A stretch of 64,000 bases of DNA from Actinocorallia aurantiaca. Its GTDB lineage: Bacteria > Actinomycetota > Actinomycetes > Streptosporangiales > Streptosporangiaceae. The translations under genes and the position numbers were made by a program. Below the pieces are notes generated by a model. It was not told where the DNA came from, did no database searches, and was given only the letters and a program-made list of their open reading frames with translations. Positions 32,418 to 40,128 of the stretch are shown here, piece after piece; positions within the stretch are counted from its first letter, which is position 1; every line of letters starts with the position of its first letter. Location of the stretch: contig NZ_BAAATZ010000034.1 in assembly GCF_039533685.1 (NCBI RefSeq), positions 248,001-312,000 on the forward strand. The letters run 5' to 3'.

Positions 32418-33455
32418 ATGAATCCCGTGTTGGACACCTCGGCCAGGCTGCTCCGCCTGCTGTCACTGCTGCAGTCCCGCGCCGACTGGACCGGCGCGGA
32501 ACTCGCCGGACGGCTGGAGGTCGGCCTGCGCACGGTGCGCCGCGACATCGACCGCCTGCGCGAGCTGGGCTACCCGGTCGACGCCACCCCGGGGGTCGCG
32601 GGCGGCTACCGCCTCGGCCACGGCGCCGCCCTGCCGCCCCTGCTCCTCGACGACGAGGAGGCGGTGGCGGTGACGATCAGCTTGCGCATGGCGGCGACCG
32701 GCAGCGTCGCCGGACTGGAGGAGGCGGCACTGCGGGCCCTGGCCAAGCTCCAGCAGGTACTGCCCTCCCGCTTGCGCCACCGGGTCACCGCGTTCCAGTC
32801 ATCGGTGGTGCCGCTCACCGGCACGGTCGCCGAGCGCGTGGACGCCGACCTGCTCGCCGCGATCGCCGCGGCCTGCCGTGACCGCCGCCGGATCAGGCTG
32901 CGCTACCGGCGAGGCGATCAGGAGCAGGCCCGCGAGGTGGAGCCGTACCGGCTGGTGCACACCCCGCACCGCTGGTATCTCTTGGCATGGGACACGGGCA
33001 GGAAGGATTGGCGGACGTTTCGCGTCGACCGGATCACGCCCCCGCTCGGTCAGCCGGGAGCCCGCTTCACTCCGCGCCCCCCGCCGCACGAGGACACCGC
33101 CGCCTACGTCTCCACGTCTATCAGCGCAGCCCCCTACGCCTACCAGGCACGCATCCTCTTCCACGCGCCTCTCGCGGAGGTCGCCCCGCACACCTCGCCG
33201 ACCGCAGGCCGCCTGGAGGCGGTCGACGAACACAGCTGCGTGTTCCACGCTGGCTCGAATTCCCTGCGGGAGATCGCCGTCCACGTCGCGGTCAAGGGCT
33301 TCGACTTCGAGGTGCTCGACCCGCCGGAGCTGGTCCCCGTACTTCAGGAGGTCTCCGAGAGGCTCCGCCGCGCCGCCGACAGCTCCCGCCCGCACCTGAC
33401 GGCGGTACCGCGGCCTCTCCGCCGTCCGGACAAAACGGAGACGAGAAACGGGTAA
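32418..33455 (+). CDS. HTH-WYL transcriptional regulator (YafY-like)
   Basis: 345 residues from ATG 32418. The HTH_11 domain is 'RLLRLLSLLQSRADWTGAEL' then 'AGRLEVGLRTVRRDIDRLRE' and 'LGYPVDATPGVAGGYRLGHG'. The middle WYL domain includes 'REVEPYRLVHTPHRWYLLAW' with 'WRTFRVDRI', and a WCX domain closes the protein. WYL domains sense small ligands or nucleic acid. Here control of the divergent epoxide hydrolase is likely. Confidence 0.9.
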   Translation: MNPVLDTSARLLRLLSLLQSRADWTGAELAGRLEVGLRTVRRDIDRLRELGYPVDATPGVAGGYRLGHGAALPPLLLDDEEAVAVTISLRMAATGSVAGLEEAALRALAKLQQVLPSRLRHRVTAFQSSVVPLTGTVAERVDADLLAAIAAACRDRRRIRLRYRRGDQEQAREVEPYRLVHTPHRWYLLAWDTGRKDWRTFRVDRITPPLGQPGARFTPRPPPHEDTAAYVSTSISAAPYAYQARILFHAPLAEVAPHTSPTAGRLEAVDEHSCVFHAGSNSLREIAVHVAVKGFDFEVLDPPELVPVLQEVSERLRRAADSSRPHLTAVPRPLRRPDKTETRNG

Positions 33456-33463
33456 CGGTGTGA

Positions 33464-33494
33464 TTGACTTCAAGCGCACTTGAAGTCCGATGCT
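33464..33494 (+). promoter_or_regulatory. MerR-type promoter of the esterase-like gene
   Basis: TTGACT (33464-33469) and GATGCT (33489-33494) are 19 bases apart, the long spacer typical of MerR-activated promoters. The spacer region contains GACTTCAAG-CGCA-CTTGAAGTC (33466-33487), a perfect palindrome with 9-bp arms. The ATG at 33501 is six bases after the -10, so the mRNA is probably leaderless. No MerR gene is adjacent. Confidence 0.7.
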
Positions 33495-33500
33495 CGTGCC

Positions 33501-34751
33501 ATGACTTTCACCTCGGTCGAACATTCGACGGTGCTCGAGTGGATCAAAGAGACGTCCCATCCCTTGGCCACGGTGGACCCGGCGGCGCCGCTGGACGATC
33601 TGCGCCCGTTGCTCGGCATGCTGGGCCAGGCGTCGGTCGTCGGCTACGGCGCCGGGACGCGCGGCGCGCACGAGCTGTTCGCACTGCAGGCGCGCATCGC
33701 CCGGCTCCTGGTGGAGGAGGGCGGCTTCCGCGCCATCGCGCTCGAACAGGACTGGACGTGGGGCGTCCGCCTTGACGAATGCGTCCGCACGGGGGAGGGA
33801 GATCTGCGGGCTCTCCTGAAGGACGCGGCGCCCTTCACCAGCACCGAGGAGGTGCTCGGCCTCCTCGCGTGGATGCGCGACTTCAACCGGGATCACCCGG
33901 AAGACCCCGTGCGCCTCGTCGGTGTCAGCCCGCACCCGGCGAGAGACGCGGCATACGATGCGGTCGTCGGCCAGGTACGCAGGACGGCGCCCCACCGTGC
34001 GCGAGAACTGGAGGACCTGTACGCCGAGCTTCGTCCCGGTCAAGACATACATGACCAGATCGGCCGCTTCTGGAGTCTTCCCGACAGAAGGGTCTGGGTC
34101 GACCGCGCCCGCACTGCCCATGATCTGGTGAGGAGCCTCACCGATGATGCCCGGACGATCCAGACCGCGCGGACGATCGTCCAGTTCTACGAGCTCCACG
34201 ACCATGACTCCCTGCCGCACGACCCCCACAACATGGCCTGCTTCGAGCGTTCCTTCGCCGAGAACATCGCCTGGTGGCACCGGCAGACCGGGCAGAAGGT
34301 CCTGTGGTGGACGTCCAGCTCGCACTCCTCCAACGGCCCGGGAAGAGCGATGAGCTTCCCACCCGCCCCTCCGCGGGCACTGCCCAATGCGGGCAGCTTC
34401 CTACGGGAACGTCTCGGGCCCGGTTACGTCTCGATCGGTCTCACCTTCCGCGAAGGCGAACTGGCCGCCTACTCGGGATCGAAGATCTTCCACGTCCCCG
34501 GTGCCGCACCCGAGCTCTTCGAGTCGGTTCTCGGCGCCGTCGGCCTCGGTGACTACCTCCTCGACCTCCGCGCGGAACACCCCTCCGCGGTCGCCGAACA
34601 GCTCGGCCGGACGGCCAGATTCCGGGCCATAGGCCCCGTCTACGACCCGGACGACGACGCCGCCCACCACATGACCGGCGGCTCGCCCGCCGAGTGGTTC
34701 GACGTCATCGTCCACCGCCGCCACGTGACACCGGCCCGCCTGCTCGATTGA
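33501..34751 (+). CDS. Erythromycin-esterase-like protein with altered active site
   Basis: 416 residues from ATG 33501. The overall pattern is that of the erythromycin esterase family. The key first motif, normally GEATHGxHE, reads 'GYGAGTRGAHELF' (around residues 48-60): the catalytic Glu and His are replaced by Ala51 and Arg54. The later HNxH motif is changed to 'WWTSSSHSSN'. Macrolide-lactone hydrolysis by the known mechanism is therefore unlikely. Another activity, or a binding or sensing role, is possible. It is controlled by a MerR-type promoter, which suggests induction by a drug-like or hydrophobic compound. Confidence 0.8.
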   Translation: MTFTSVEHSTVLEWIKETSHPLATVDPAAPLDDLRPLLGMLGQASVVGYGAGTRGAHELFALQARIARLLVEEGGFRAIALEQDWTWGVRLDECVRTGEGDLRALLKDAAPFTSTEEVLGLLAWMRDFNRDHPEDPVRLVGVSPHPARDAAYDAVVGQVRRTAPHRARELEDLYAELRPGQDIHDQIGRFWSLPDRRVWVDRARTAHDLVRSLTDDARTIQTARTIVQFYELHDHDSLPHDPHNMACFERSFAENIAWWHRQTGQKVLWWTSSSHSSNGPGRAMSFPPAPPRALPNAGSFLRERLGPGYVSIGLTFREGELAAYSGSKIFHVPGAAPELFESVLGAVGLGDYLLDLRAEHPSAVAEQLGRTARFRAIGPVYDPDDDAAHHMTGGSPAEWFDVIVHRRHVTPARLLD

Positions 34752-34808
34752 CGATGCGACGGAGACCGGCGCGCAGTGGTGATCTGCGCGGGCCGGAGCG
34801 GCCGGGGA

Positions 34809-34850
34809 GGAAGGCCGCCCCGGCTCATCGAAGCCGAGGCGGCCTCTTCC
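34809..34850. terminator. Hairpin between esterase-like gene and ridA
   Basis: Left arm 34809-34825 and right arm 34832-34850 pair over about 16 positions with a two-base bulge and one G-U pair (GGAAGGCCGCCCCGGCT against AGCCGAGGCGGCCTCTTCC). It lies between convergent genes and probably terminates both. Confidence 0.55.
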
Positions 34851-34902
34851 GAGCACGATGTCCGATCACGGCGACCGGCCGGATCGGCGGGGTCGCTCGC
34901 GT

Positions 34903-35310
34903 TCAGCCGAGGACCGCGGTGGCCTCGATCTCGAGCAGGAGGTCGGGCTCGGCCAGGGCGGCGACCCCTATTCCGGTGAGCGGCGGGACAGGGGAGACGC
35001 CCAGTTTCGTGAAGGCCCGGGTGGCTCCTTCCATGAACAGGGGCATCTTGTCGGGGGTCCAGTCGACGATGTAGACGGTCAGTTTCACCACGTCGTCGAA
35101 GGAGCCGCCGACCTCCGCCAGGGCGGTGCCGATGTTGAGGTAGCACTGCTCAGCCTGGGCCGCGAGGTCGCCTTCGCCGATCCTGTTCCCCTCGGCGTCG
35201 CGGGCGACCTGGCCGGCGACGAACACCAGCCTCGATCCGGTGGCGACCGCCACCTGCCGGTAGAGGTCGACCTTCGGCAGTCCGTCGGGGTTCACCAGGG
35301 TGATGGCCAT
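34903..35310 (-). CDS. RidA/YjgF family protein
   Basis: 135 residues from ATG 35310 (AAGGAG upstream). It has 'TGSRLVFVAGQVARDAEGNR', 'QCYLNIGTALAEVGGSFDDV', 'VKLTVYIVDW' and the C-terminal 'PVPPLTGIGVAALAEPDLLL' with 'EIEATAVL'. The active-site Arg of true RidA enamine/imine deaminases is normally in a 'PARxxV' segment near the end; here that stretch reads 'PVPPLTGIGV', so it belongs to a Rid subfamily lacking that Arg. It is divergent from a TetR gene. Confidence 0.85.
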   Translation of the reverse strand: MAITLVNPDGLPKVDLYRQVAVATGSRLVFVAGQVARDAEGNRIGEGDLAAQAEQCYLNIGTALAEVGGSFDDVVKLTVYIVDWTPDKMPLFMEGATRAFTKLGVSPVPPLTGIGVAALAEPDLLLEIEATAVLG

Positions 35311-35355
35311 GCTGACTCCTTGTCGTGAGAGCCCGTGGGCTCGGGGTCCAGAAAA

Positions 35356-35370
35356 CATAGCATTGCTATG
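35356..35370. promoter_or_regulatory. Operator between ridA-like gene and tetR
   Basis: CATAGCA-T-TGCTATG is a perfect 15-bp palindrome in the short divergent gap. It lies just before the TATTCT (35376-35381) that could be the -10 of the TetR gene, and 46 bases before the RidA start, so it can control both. Confidence 0.65.
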
Positions 35371-35387
35371 CCATGTATTCTGCTGCC

Positions 35388-36014
35388 ATGGCGAGGACGA
35401 AGGATCCGGCGATCCGCACCCTGCTCCTCGAGCGGGCCGCGCACATGCTCCGCACCCGCGAGCCCATCACCCTGCGTTCGCTGGTGGCCGGGACCAACGT
35501 GTCGACGATGGCCGTCTACACCTACTTCGGCGGCATGGACGGCATGTGGAAGGCCCTGCGGCAGGAGGGCTTCACCCGCCTGGCGGCCAGGTTCACGACG
35601 GTGGCGGAGTCCGCGGACCCGGTGCGGGACCTGACCGCCCTGGTCGCCGCCTACCTCGGCAACGCCCTGGACCATCCCGACCTGTACCGCGTCATGTTCG
35701 ACGCGAGCTTCGACCTCGAAGACCTCAAGGCTGCGGACGCGACCCTGGAACACCTGGTCCAGGCCGTTCGGCGGGCCAAGGACGCCGAACGCTTCCGCGC
35801 CGGCACGGACCCCTTGGACCTGGCGATCCAGAGCTGGGCGATCGCCCACGGGCTGGTCTCCCTGGTCGCCAACGGCCCCCTGCCGCCCCGGACGCTCGAC
35901 CACTGCGCCCCCATGCTGGCCGCGCTGTTCGTCAGCGTGGGAGACGACCCGGGCAGGTGCCGTTCATCGGTCGAGCACGGCTGGAAGCGGCTGCGCCTCC
36001 CCGAAGACCGGTAG
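35388..36014 (+). CDS. TetR family transcriptional regulator
   Basis: 208 residues from ATG 35388; ATG 35373 is also in frame. I prefer 35388 because TATTCT ends seven bases before it (leaderless) and the family-like sequence starts there ('ARTKDPAIRTLLLERAAHML'). The HTH continues 'LRSLVAGTNVSTMAVYTYFG'. The C-terminal domain includes 'HPDLYRVMFDASFDLEDL', of the WHG/TetR_C type. It likely represses itself and the RidA-like gene through the palindrome at 35356. Confidence 0.86.
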   Translation: MARTKDPAIRTLLLERAAHMLRTREPITLRSLVAGTNVSTMAVYTYFGGMDGMWKALRQEGFTRLAARFTTVAESADPVRDLTALVAAYLGNALDHPDLYRVMFDASFDLEDLKAADATLEHLVQAVRRAKDAERFRAGTDPLDLAIQSWAIAHGLVSLVANGPLPPRTLDHCAPMLAALFVSVGDDPGRCRSSVEHGWKRLRLPEDR

Positions 36015-36067
36015 AAAGATCAGTCCTGAGCCTTCCATGCCCTTACCAAGCGAAGCTCTCCTCTGGA

Positions 36068-36082
36068 GAGAATGTCCTTATC
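36068..36082. promoter_or_regulatory. GAGAATG-type element upstream of the lipase
   Basis: GAGAATG-T-CCTTATC agrees with the element at 488-502 at 13 of 15 positions, the left arm being identical. It is flanked by CTCTCC-TCT-GGAGAG (36056-36070) and CCTTATCAAGG. It lies just upstream of the leader ORF and 103 bases before the lipase start. Confidence 0.4.
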
Positions 36083-36094
36083 AAGGAGAGGTGG

Positions 36095-36166
36095 ATGGAG
36101 GGGCGGCAAGTGTGCTCCCCACCCATAGACCTCCAGGTGGCGGACGGGCAGTGTGAGCAGCGCTGA
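36095..36166 (+). CDS. 23-codon leader ORF upstream of the lipase gene
   Basis: ATG 36095 is preceded by AAGGAGAGG at ideal spacing and the frame runs 23 codons to TGA 36164-36166, 18 bases before the lipase ATG. The peptide starts MEGRQVCSPP and ends GQCEQR, with no signal or membrane stretch. The ribosome site is stronger than that of the lipase itself, so this may be a translated leader that sets lipase expression by coupling or attenuation. A chance ORF cannot be excluded. Confidence 0.4.
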   Translation: MEGRQVCSPPIDLQVADGQCEQR

Positions 36167-36184
36167 CCACCCCCTGGAGTGAGC

Positions 36185-37519
36185 ATGAGACTCGCTGTAC
36201 CCTTCGCGCGCTCGGCCCTGGCCGTCGCCATCGTTTCGACCGCCCTCGTCGGGACGGCCCTGGCCTCGGCTCCGGAGTCGGAGCCCGTGGTCTCCCGGGG
36301 AGTGACGATCCCCGTCTTCTACAACCCGCCCGCCGAGCTGCCCTCCGCCAACGGCGCGCTGATCCGCACCGAGCCGCTGCCCCTCGGTCTGAACCTGCCG
36401 GGGCTGGACGGACGTCCGCTGCCCGGCACGGCGACGCGGCTGATGTACAAGTCCACCGACTCCAACGGGCTGCCCGTAGCGGTGACCGGCGCGTACATCG
36501 AGCCGTCGGCGGCCTGGAAGGGTGGAGGGCCCCGCCCGCTCGTGGCGGTGGGCTCGGGCACCATGGGCCAGGGCGACCAGTGCTCGCCCTCGTTCGCCCT
36601 GGAGCACCCGGCGACCCTGACGGGCGACACACTCTCGGTCGCCTACGAGGACCTGGCGATCTACCGCCTGCTGTCCACCGGCGCGGCGGTGGTCGTCACC
36701 GACTACGTCGGCCTCGGCGCGACCGACCGGCTCCACACCTACGTCAACCGCCTCGACGAGGCGCACGCCCTGCTGGACGCGGCCCGCGCGGCGCGCGCCG
36801 TGCCCGGGGCGTCGATCACGTCCACCTCCCGTGTCGGCCTGTACGGCTACAGCCAGGGCGGCGGCGCCAGTGCCGCGGCCGCGGAGGTCCAGCCCTCCTA
36901 CGCGCCGGACGTCAAGCTGGCCGCCGCCTATGTCGGCGCGCCGCCCGCCGACCTGACCGCCGTCATGAAGGGCATCGACGGCAGCGCCCTGGTGGGCGCG
37001 CTGGGCTGGTCGATCAGCGGCTTCGTCCAGTCCGACCCCGCCCTGGGCGACATCGTCGAGGCCAACACCAGCGCCGCCGGCAGGGCCGTGCTCAAGGACC
37101 TGTCCACCATGTGCGTCGGCGACGCGATCCTCCGCTACGCCTTCGCCTCGAGCACGCAGTGGACCACCAGCGGCAAGTCCATCGCCGCCGTCATCGCGGC
37201 CGAGCCCGAAGCGCAGGCCGTCCTGGACGCGCAGCGCATCGGCAAGCTCAAGCCCGCGATCCCGGTGCGGCTGACGACCGGCGTCCAGGACGACATCGTG
37301 CCGCACGCGCAGGCCCGCCAGCTGGCCGTGGACTGGTGCCGCAAGGGCGCCAAGGTCACCTACGTGCCGGTCGTCCTGCCGAACCTGGGAGACAAGCTCC
37401 TCACGAACCACCTAGCCCCCCTCCTCACCGACCAGGGCGACGCGGTGGCCTGGATGGCCGACCGCCTCGCGGGCAAGACGACGACCTCCGGCTGCTGGAA
37501 GCTGCCCGTCCAGCCCTGA
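36185..37519 (+). CDS. Secreted lipase (LIP family)
   Basis: 444 residues from ATG 36185 (GTG 36179 also possible). A Sec signal peptide ends around residue 28 ('STALVGTALAS'). The mature enzyme shows the secretory lipase pattern: 'AVGSGTMGQGDQCSPSFALE', 'AVVVTDYVGLGA', the nucleophile elbow 'VGLYGYSQGGGASAAAAEV', and late Asp/His candidates in 'LTTGVQDDIVPHAQARQ' and 'LTNHLAP'. It should hydrolyse extracellular acylglycerols or esters. It stands behind a possible leader ORF and a GAGAATG-type site. Confidence 0.9.
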   Translation: MRLAVPFARSALAVAIVSTALVGTALASAPESEPVVSRGVTIPVFYNPPAELPSANGALIRTEPLPLGLNLPGLDGRPLPGTATRLMYKSTDSNGLPVAVTGAYIEPSAAWKGGGPRPLVAVGSGTMGQGDQCSPSFALEHPATLTGDTLSVAYEDLAIYRLLSTGAAVVVTDYVGLGATDRLHTYVNRLDEAHALLDAARAARAVPGASITSTSRVGLYGYSQGGGASAAAAEVQPSYAPDVKLAAAYVGAPPADLTAVMKGIDGSALVGALGWSISGFVQSDPALGDIVEANTSAAGRAVLKDLSTMCVGDAILRYAFASSTQWTTSGKSIAAVIAAEPEAQAVLDAQRIGKLKPAIPVRLTTGVQDDIVPHAQARQLAVDWCRKGAKVTYVPVVLPNLGDKLLTNHLAPLLTDQGDAVAWMADRLAGKTTTSGCWKLPVQP

Positions 37520-37536
37520 CGGGCCCGTCAGGCCCG

Positions 37537-37570
37537 GCGGGCCCCGCCACAGCACCACGGCGGGGCCCGC
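37537..37570. terminator. Bidirectional terminator after the lipase
   Basis: GCGGGCCCCGCC (37537-37548) pairs perfectly with GGCGGGGCCCGC (37559-37570) around a ten-base loop, filling the 55-bp gap between the convergent lipase and lipoprotein genes. Confidence 0.7.
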
Positions 37571-37574
37571 TCCG

Positions 37575-38417
37575 TCATTCGGAGACGGGTTCGAAGACAC
37601 CCCAGACGCGGACGGTCCCCGGGCCGTAACGGGAATCGAGTTCCCGCTGCAGTTCCTCGGTAGCGACGAACACGGTCACGCCCACCCGGTTCTCGAAGAC
37701 GTTCACGCTGCTGTTCTGCATTCCCGGGACCTCCTTGCTCACCTCCCCTTGGATGTCATGGAGCTCGGCCTCGGTGTACTTCGCGGGGGAGACGCAGAGC
37801 GCGCCTCCCCAGACCTTCCGCACCCGCTGCTCATGGCCTTCGAGATCACCGGTGAACCTGATGTTGAGCACGAGTTTCGTGGGGTCGTTGGCTTCGGATT
37901 CCTTGATCGGGCCGTCACCGAGGTAGCTCTGGTCGACCCAGGTGCCCGCGTACTGGGGAGACTTCCGGGCGATCTCCATAGCGGCCTGCAACGCTTCCTC
38001 GGTCGCCTTCGCCGGGTCGACCGGCTTCCAGCCCCCCTCCGGCGTCGGGCACGGTGAGGCGAAGGTGGACTCGTTGCCGGAATCGTCAGGCCGCGGCGCC
38101 TTCGGGGATTCGGTCAGCGTGATCCGCGTACCGTCCCACGTACCGACGACGGCGTACTCGCCCCACTTCACGCCGTCACGGGCTTCATGCTTCACGGAGC
38201 TCCAGTCCCAGCCCACGAGGTCAGTGCCACTGCATTGCGGCGGCATTGAATTAAGGACCATCTTGCAGAACCGGGGACCGTGGCTCGCGTCTTCGAGCAC
38301 GGTTCCGGTCGCCGTATAACGCGGCACGGAAGCCGACATGGATGACGTCTCCGACCCGCAAGCCGTGGTGATCAAAGAGAGAAGGAGCACACCTGCAAAG
38401 AGCCTCATGCCCCTCAT
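37575..38417 (-). CDS. Lipoprotein of unknown function
   Basis: 280 residues. The lipoprotein signal ends in ITTAC (Cys20). The mature part has 'YTATGTVLEDASHGPRFCKM', 'PQCSGTDLVGWDW', 'VVGTWDGTRITLTESPKAP' and a C-terminal domain with 'VPGMQNSSVNVFENRVGVTV' and 'LDSRYGPGTVRVWGVFEPV'. The two halves look like an N-terminal small beta domain and a C-terminal alpha/beta domain related to other actinomycete lipoproteins of unknown role. Codon use is normal for the window. Confidence 0.75.
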   Translation of the reverse strand: MRGMRLFAGVLLLSLITTACGSETSSMSASVPRYTATGTVLEDASHGPRFCKMVLNSMPPQCSGTDLVGWDWSSVKHEARDGVKWGEYAVVGTWDGTRITLTESPKAPRPDDSGNESTFASPCPTPEGGWKPVDPAKATEEALQAAMEIARKSPQYAGTWVDQSYLGDGPIKESEANDPTKLVLNIRFTGDLEGHEQRVRKVWGGALCVSPAKYTEAELHDIQGEVSKEVPGMQNSSVNVFENRVGVTVFVATEELQRELDSRYGPGTVRVWGVFEPVSE

Positions 38418-38589
38418 GACGTTCGCCGTTCATACCTGCGTTGCTTCCCCGGCAGCCTATGTCCCGGTTCCGGGACCCGTGGAACACGCTCTACGCGCAC
38501 GCGAGCGACCGATCGCACCGTCGGTATCGGCCGAGTCGGCGCCGATCAAGCATCCCCTGTCCCTGCTCGGGCGGCGCCGGACCGCGTGC

Positions 38590-39165
38590 TCAGCGGAGTG
38601 CCGAGGCCGCGGCGGCGACCAGGAGGAGGAAGAGGGCGGCCAGGAGCCAGAGCATGGCGCTGCGGAGCCTCCTGTACCGGTATCCGTGAAGGCGTCCGCA
38701 TCGCCACAGCTCGGCGAGGGCGAACTCCAGGGACTCCTCGGGCGATGTCGTGACCACCTTGTGCCTGAACTCGTCGAACGTGCTCACGCGCTTGTCGAGT
38801 TCGGCGTAGCAGTAGAGAAAAGCAGCGGGCGTCTCCGGTTCCCCGAACTGGCTCTCCCAGTTTCGGACGGTCACCAGGGCCAGCGCGGCGTTGCCGACGG
38901 AGAAGACGACGCAGCCCAGGACGACCAGGGCGATCACCACGAGGACGGTGTCCGGTTTCTGGTTTCGCAACGAGAACGCCAGGGCGATCCCGGCGATCAG
39001 GAGGGCGTTGGTGCTGAGCACCGCGCCCGCCCGGGCGGAGACCCCGGTACGCATCTGATCGCTCCGCAGGATGTGCCAGTTCACCCTTTCGAGCTGTTCC
39101 TCGACGGGGAGAGCCGCCGGCAGATGCGAGGAACGGGCGGGATCGGACGATCGAAGGTCCGTCAC
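38590..39165 (-). CDS. Four-segment membrane protein, Pycsar-effector-like
   Basis: 191 residues from GTG 39165 (AGGGAG upstream). An N-terminal helix 'RVNWHILRSDQMRTGVSARA' leads into two adjacent membrane segments ('GAVLSTNALLIAGIALAFSL', 'TVLVVIALVVLGCVVFSVG'). A soluble helical stretch follows, then a last hydrophobic segment ('MLWLLAALFLLLVAAA'). This order resembles the DUF5706/PycTM effector group, but no pyrimidine cyclase gene is adjacent, so a defence role is unproven. It stands alone between a lipoprotein and a hydrolase gene. Confidence 0.6.
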   Translation of the reverse strand: MTDLRSSDPARSSHLPAALPVEEQLERVNWHILRSDQMRTGVSARAGAVLSTNALLIAGIALAFSLRNQKPDTVLVVIALVVLGCVVFSVGNAALALVTVRNWESQFGEPETPAAFLYCYAELDKRVSTFDEFRHKVVTTSPEESLEFALAELWRCGRLHGYRYRRLRSAMLWLLAALFLLLVAAAASALR

Positions 39166-39294
39166 CGTAGAACTCCCTACTGTCCGGAGGTCCGAGGAGT
39201 GTCGTCCTTTGGACCTCCGGCCAGCGGCTCGAGGTTCCTTTCCGGCAATACCTGGCCTGCTGCGGACAGACCGGGTTGAAACCGGGAACGGCCG

Positions 39295-40128
39295 TCAGCC
39301 CGTCCTGCGGCCGAGGAAGGCCGTGATGAGTGCGGCGACGGCCTGCGGTTGCGCGGTGAGCATGTCGTGGCCCGCTTCGAGTTCCTCGACCCGGATGTTG
39401 GGCGGCAGTTCGGCGAGGTCGCGGCGGACGCCTCTGCGGAACGCCTCCATGAGCTCTCCGCCCGACATGCCGGGCGGGTCCTGCGTCGGGATCACGACCA
39501 GCGTGGGGCAGGCGACCTGACGCAGCAGGGGGATCGTGTCGCGGAACTCGGGTGTGTACCGGATCTCTTCGAGGAGCTTCACGTCCGGCCGCGCGTACGT
39601 CTCCCCGTCCCTTTTCGTGAGGGCGCGGGCTGGGAACATCGTTCGGAGCTCGGCGGGGAGGGGCTGCCCCATGGCCGCGGCCTGCGCGTCGAACGCGGCC
39701 TTGAGCTTCGCGAGTTCCCGGTCCCGTGCGGCGGGGTCCATTCCCGGGTAGTTGCCGGGGTCGCTCTCGGCGGAGCGCAGGCCGTCCAGGTCGACGATGC
39801 CCGGACATGCGGGGTGGCGCAGCGCCCACAGTACGGCGATCATGCCGCCCAGCGAGTGTCCGGCGACCACCGGTTCGTCGAGTCCGAGGTGTTTCACTAC
39901 GGCTTCGATGTCGTTCAGGATGCTCGCCCACTCCCAGGGGCCGTCGCCGGAGTGGCCGTGGCCGCGCAGGTCCACGGCCACGGTTCGGCGGTCGTCGAGG
40001 TCGAGCGGGTCCCAGGCTTCCAGGGTTCCGCCGAGCCCGTGGAGGAGGAGCACGGGTGCGCCGTCTCCGCCGGAGTCGCGCACGGCGAGGGGGATTTCGT
40101 GGTCGGTGATGGTCAGATCATGTGACAT
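39295..40128 (-). CDS. Alpha/beta hydrolase
   Basis: 277 residues. It has 'VLLLHGLGGTLEAWDPLDLD', 'VDLRGHGHSGDG', the nucleophile elbow 'VVAGHSLGGMIAVLWALRHP' (Ser) and the catalytic His in 'LEAGHDMLTAQP'; 'VVIPTQDPPG' offers the acid. It is a soluble serine hydrolase of unknown substrate. Its start overlaps the end of the upstream HTH gene by 11 bases, so the two form an operon controlled from the shared promoter near 40610. Confidence 0.88.
   Translation of the reverse strand: MSHDLTITDHEIPLAVRDSGGDGAPVLLLHGLGGTLEAWDPLDLDDRRTVAVDLRGHGHSGDGPWEWASILNDIEAVVKHLGLDEPVVAGHSLGGMIAVLWALRHPACPGIVDLDGLRSAESDPGNYPGMDPAARDRELAKLKAAFDAQAAAMGQPLPAELRTMFPARALTKRDGETYARPDVKLLEEIRYTPEFRDTIPLLRQVACPTLVVIPTQDPPGMSGGELMEAFRRGVRRDLAELPPNIRVEELEAGHDMLTAQPQAVAALITAFLGRRTG

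Noticed and set aside
36179..37519. Lipase as intracellular esterase
   Set aside because: A clear Sec signal peptide precedes the enzyme, so it is exported.
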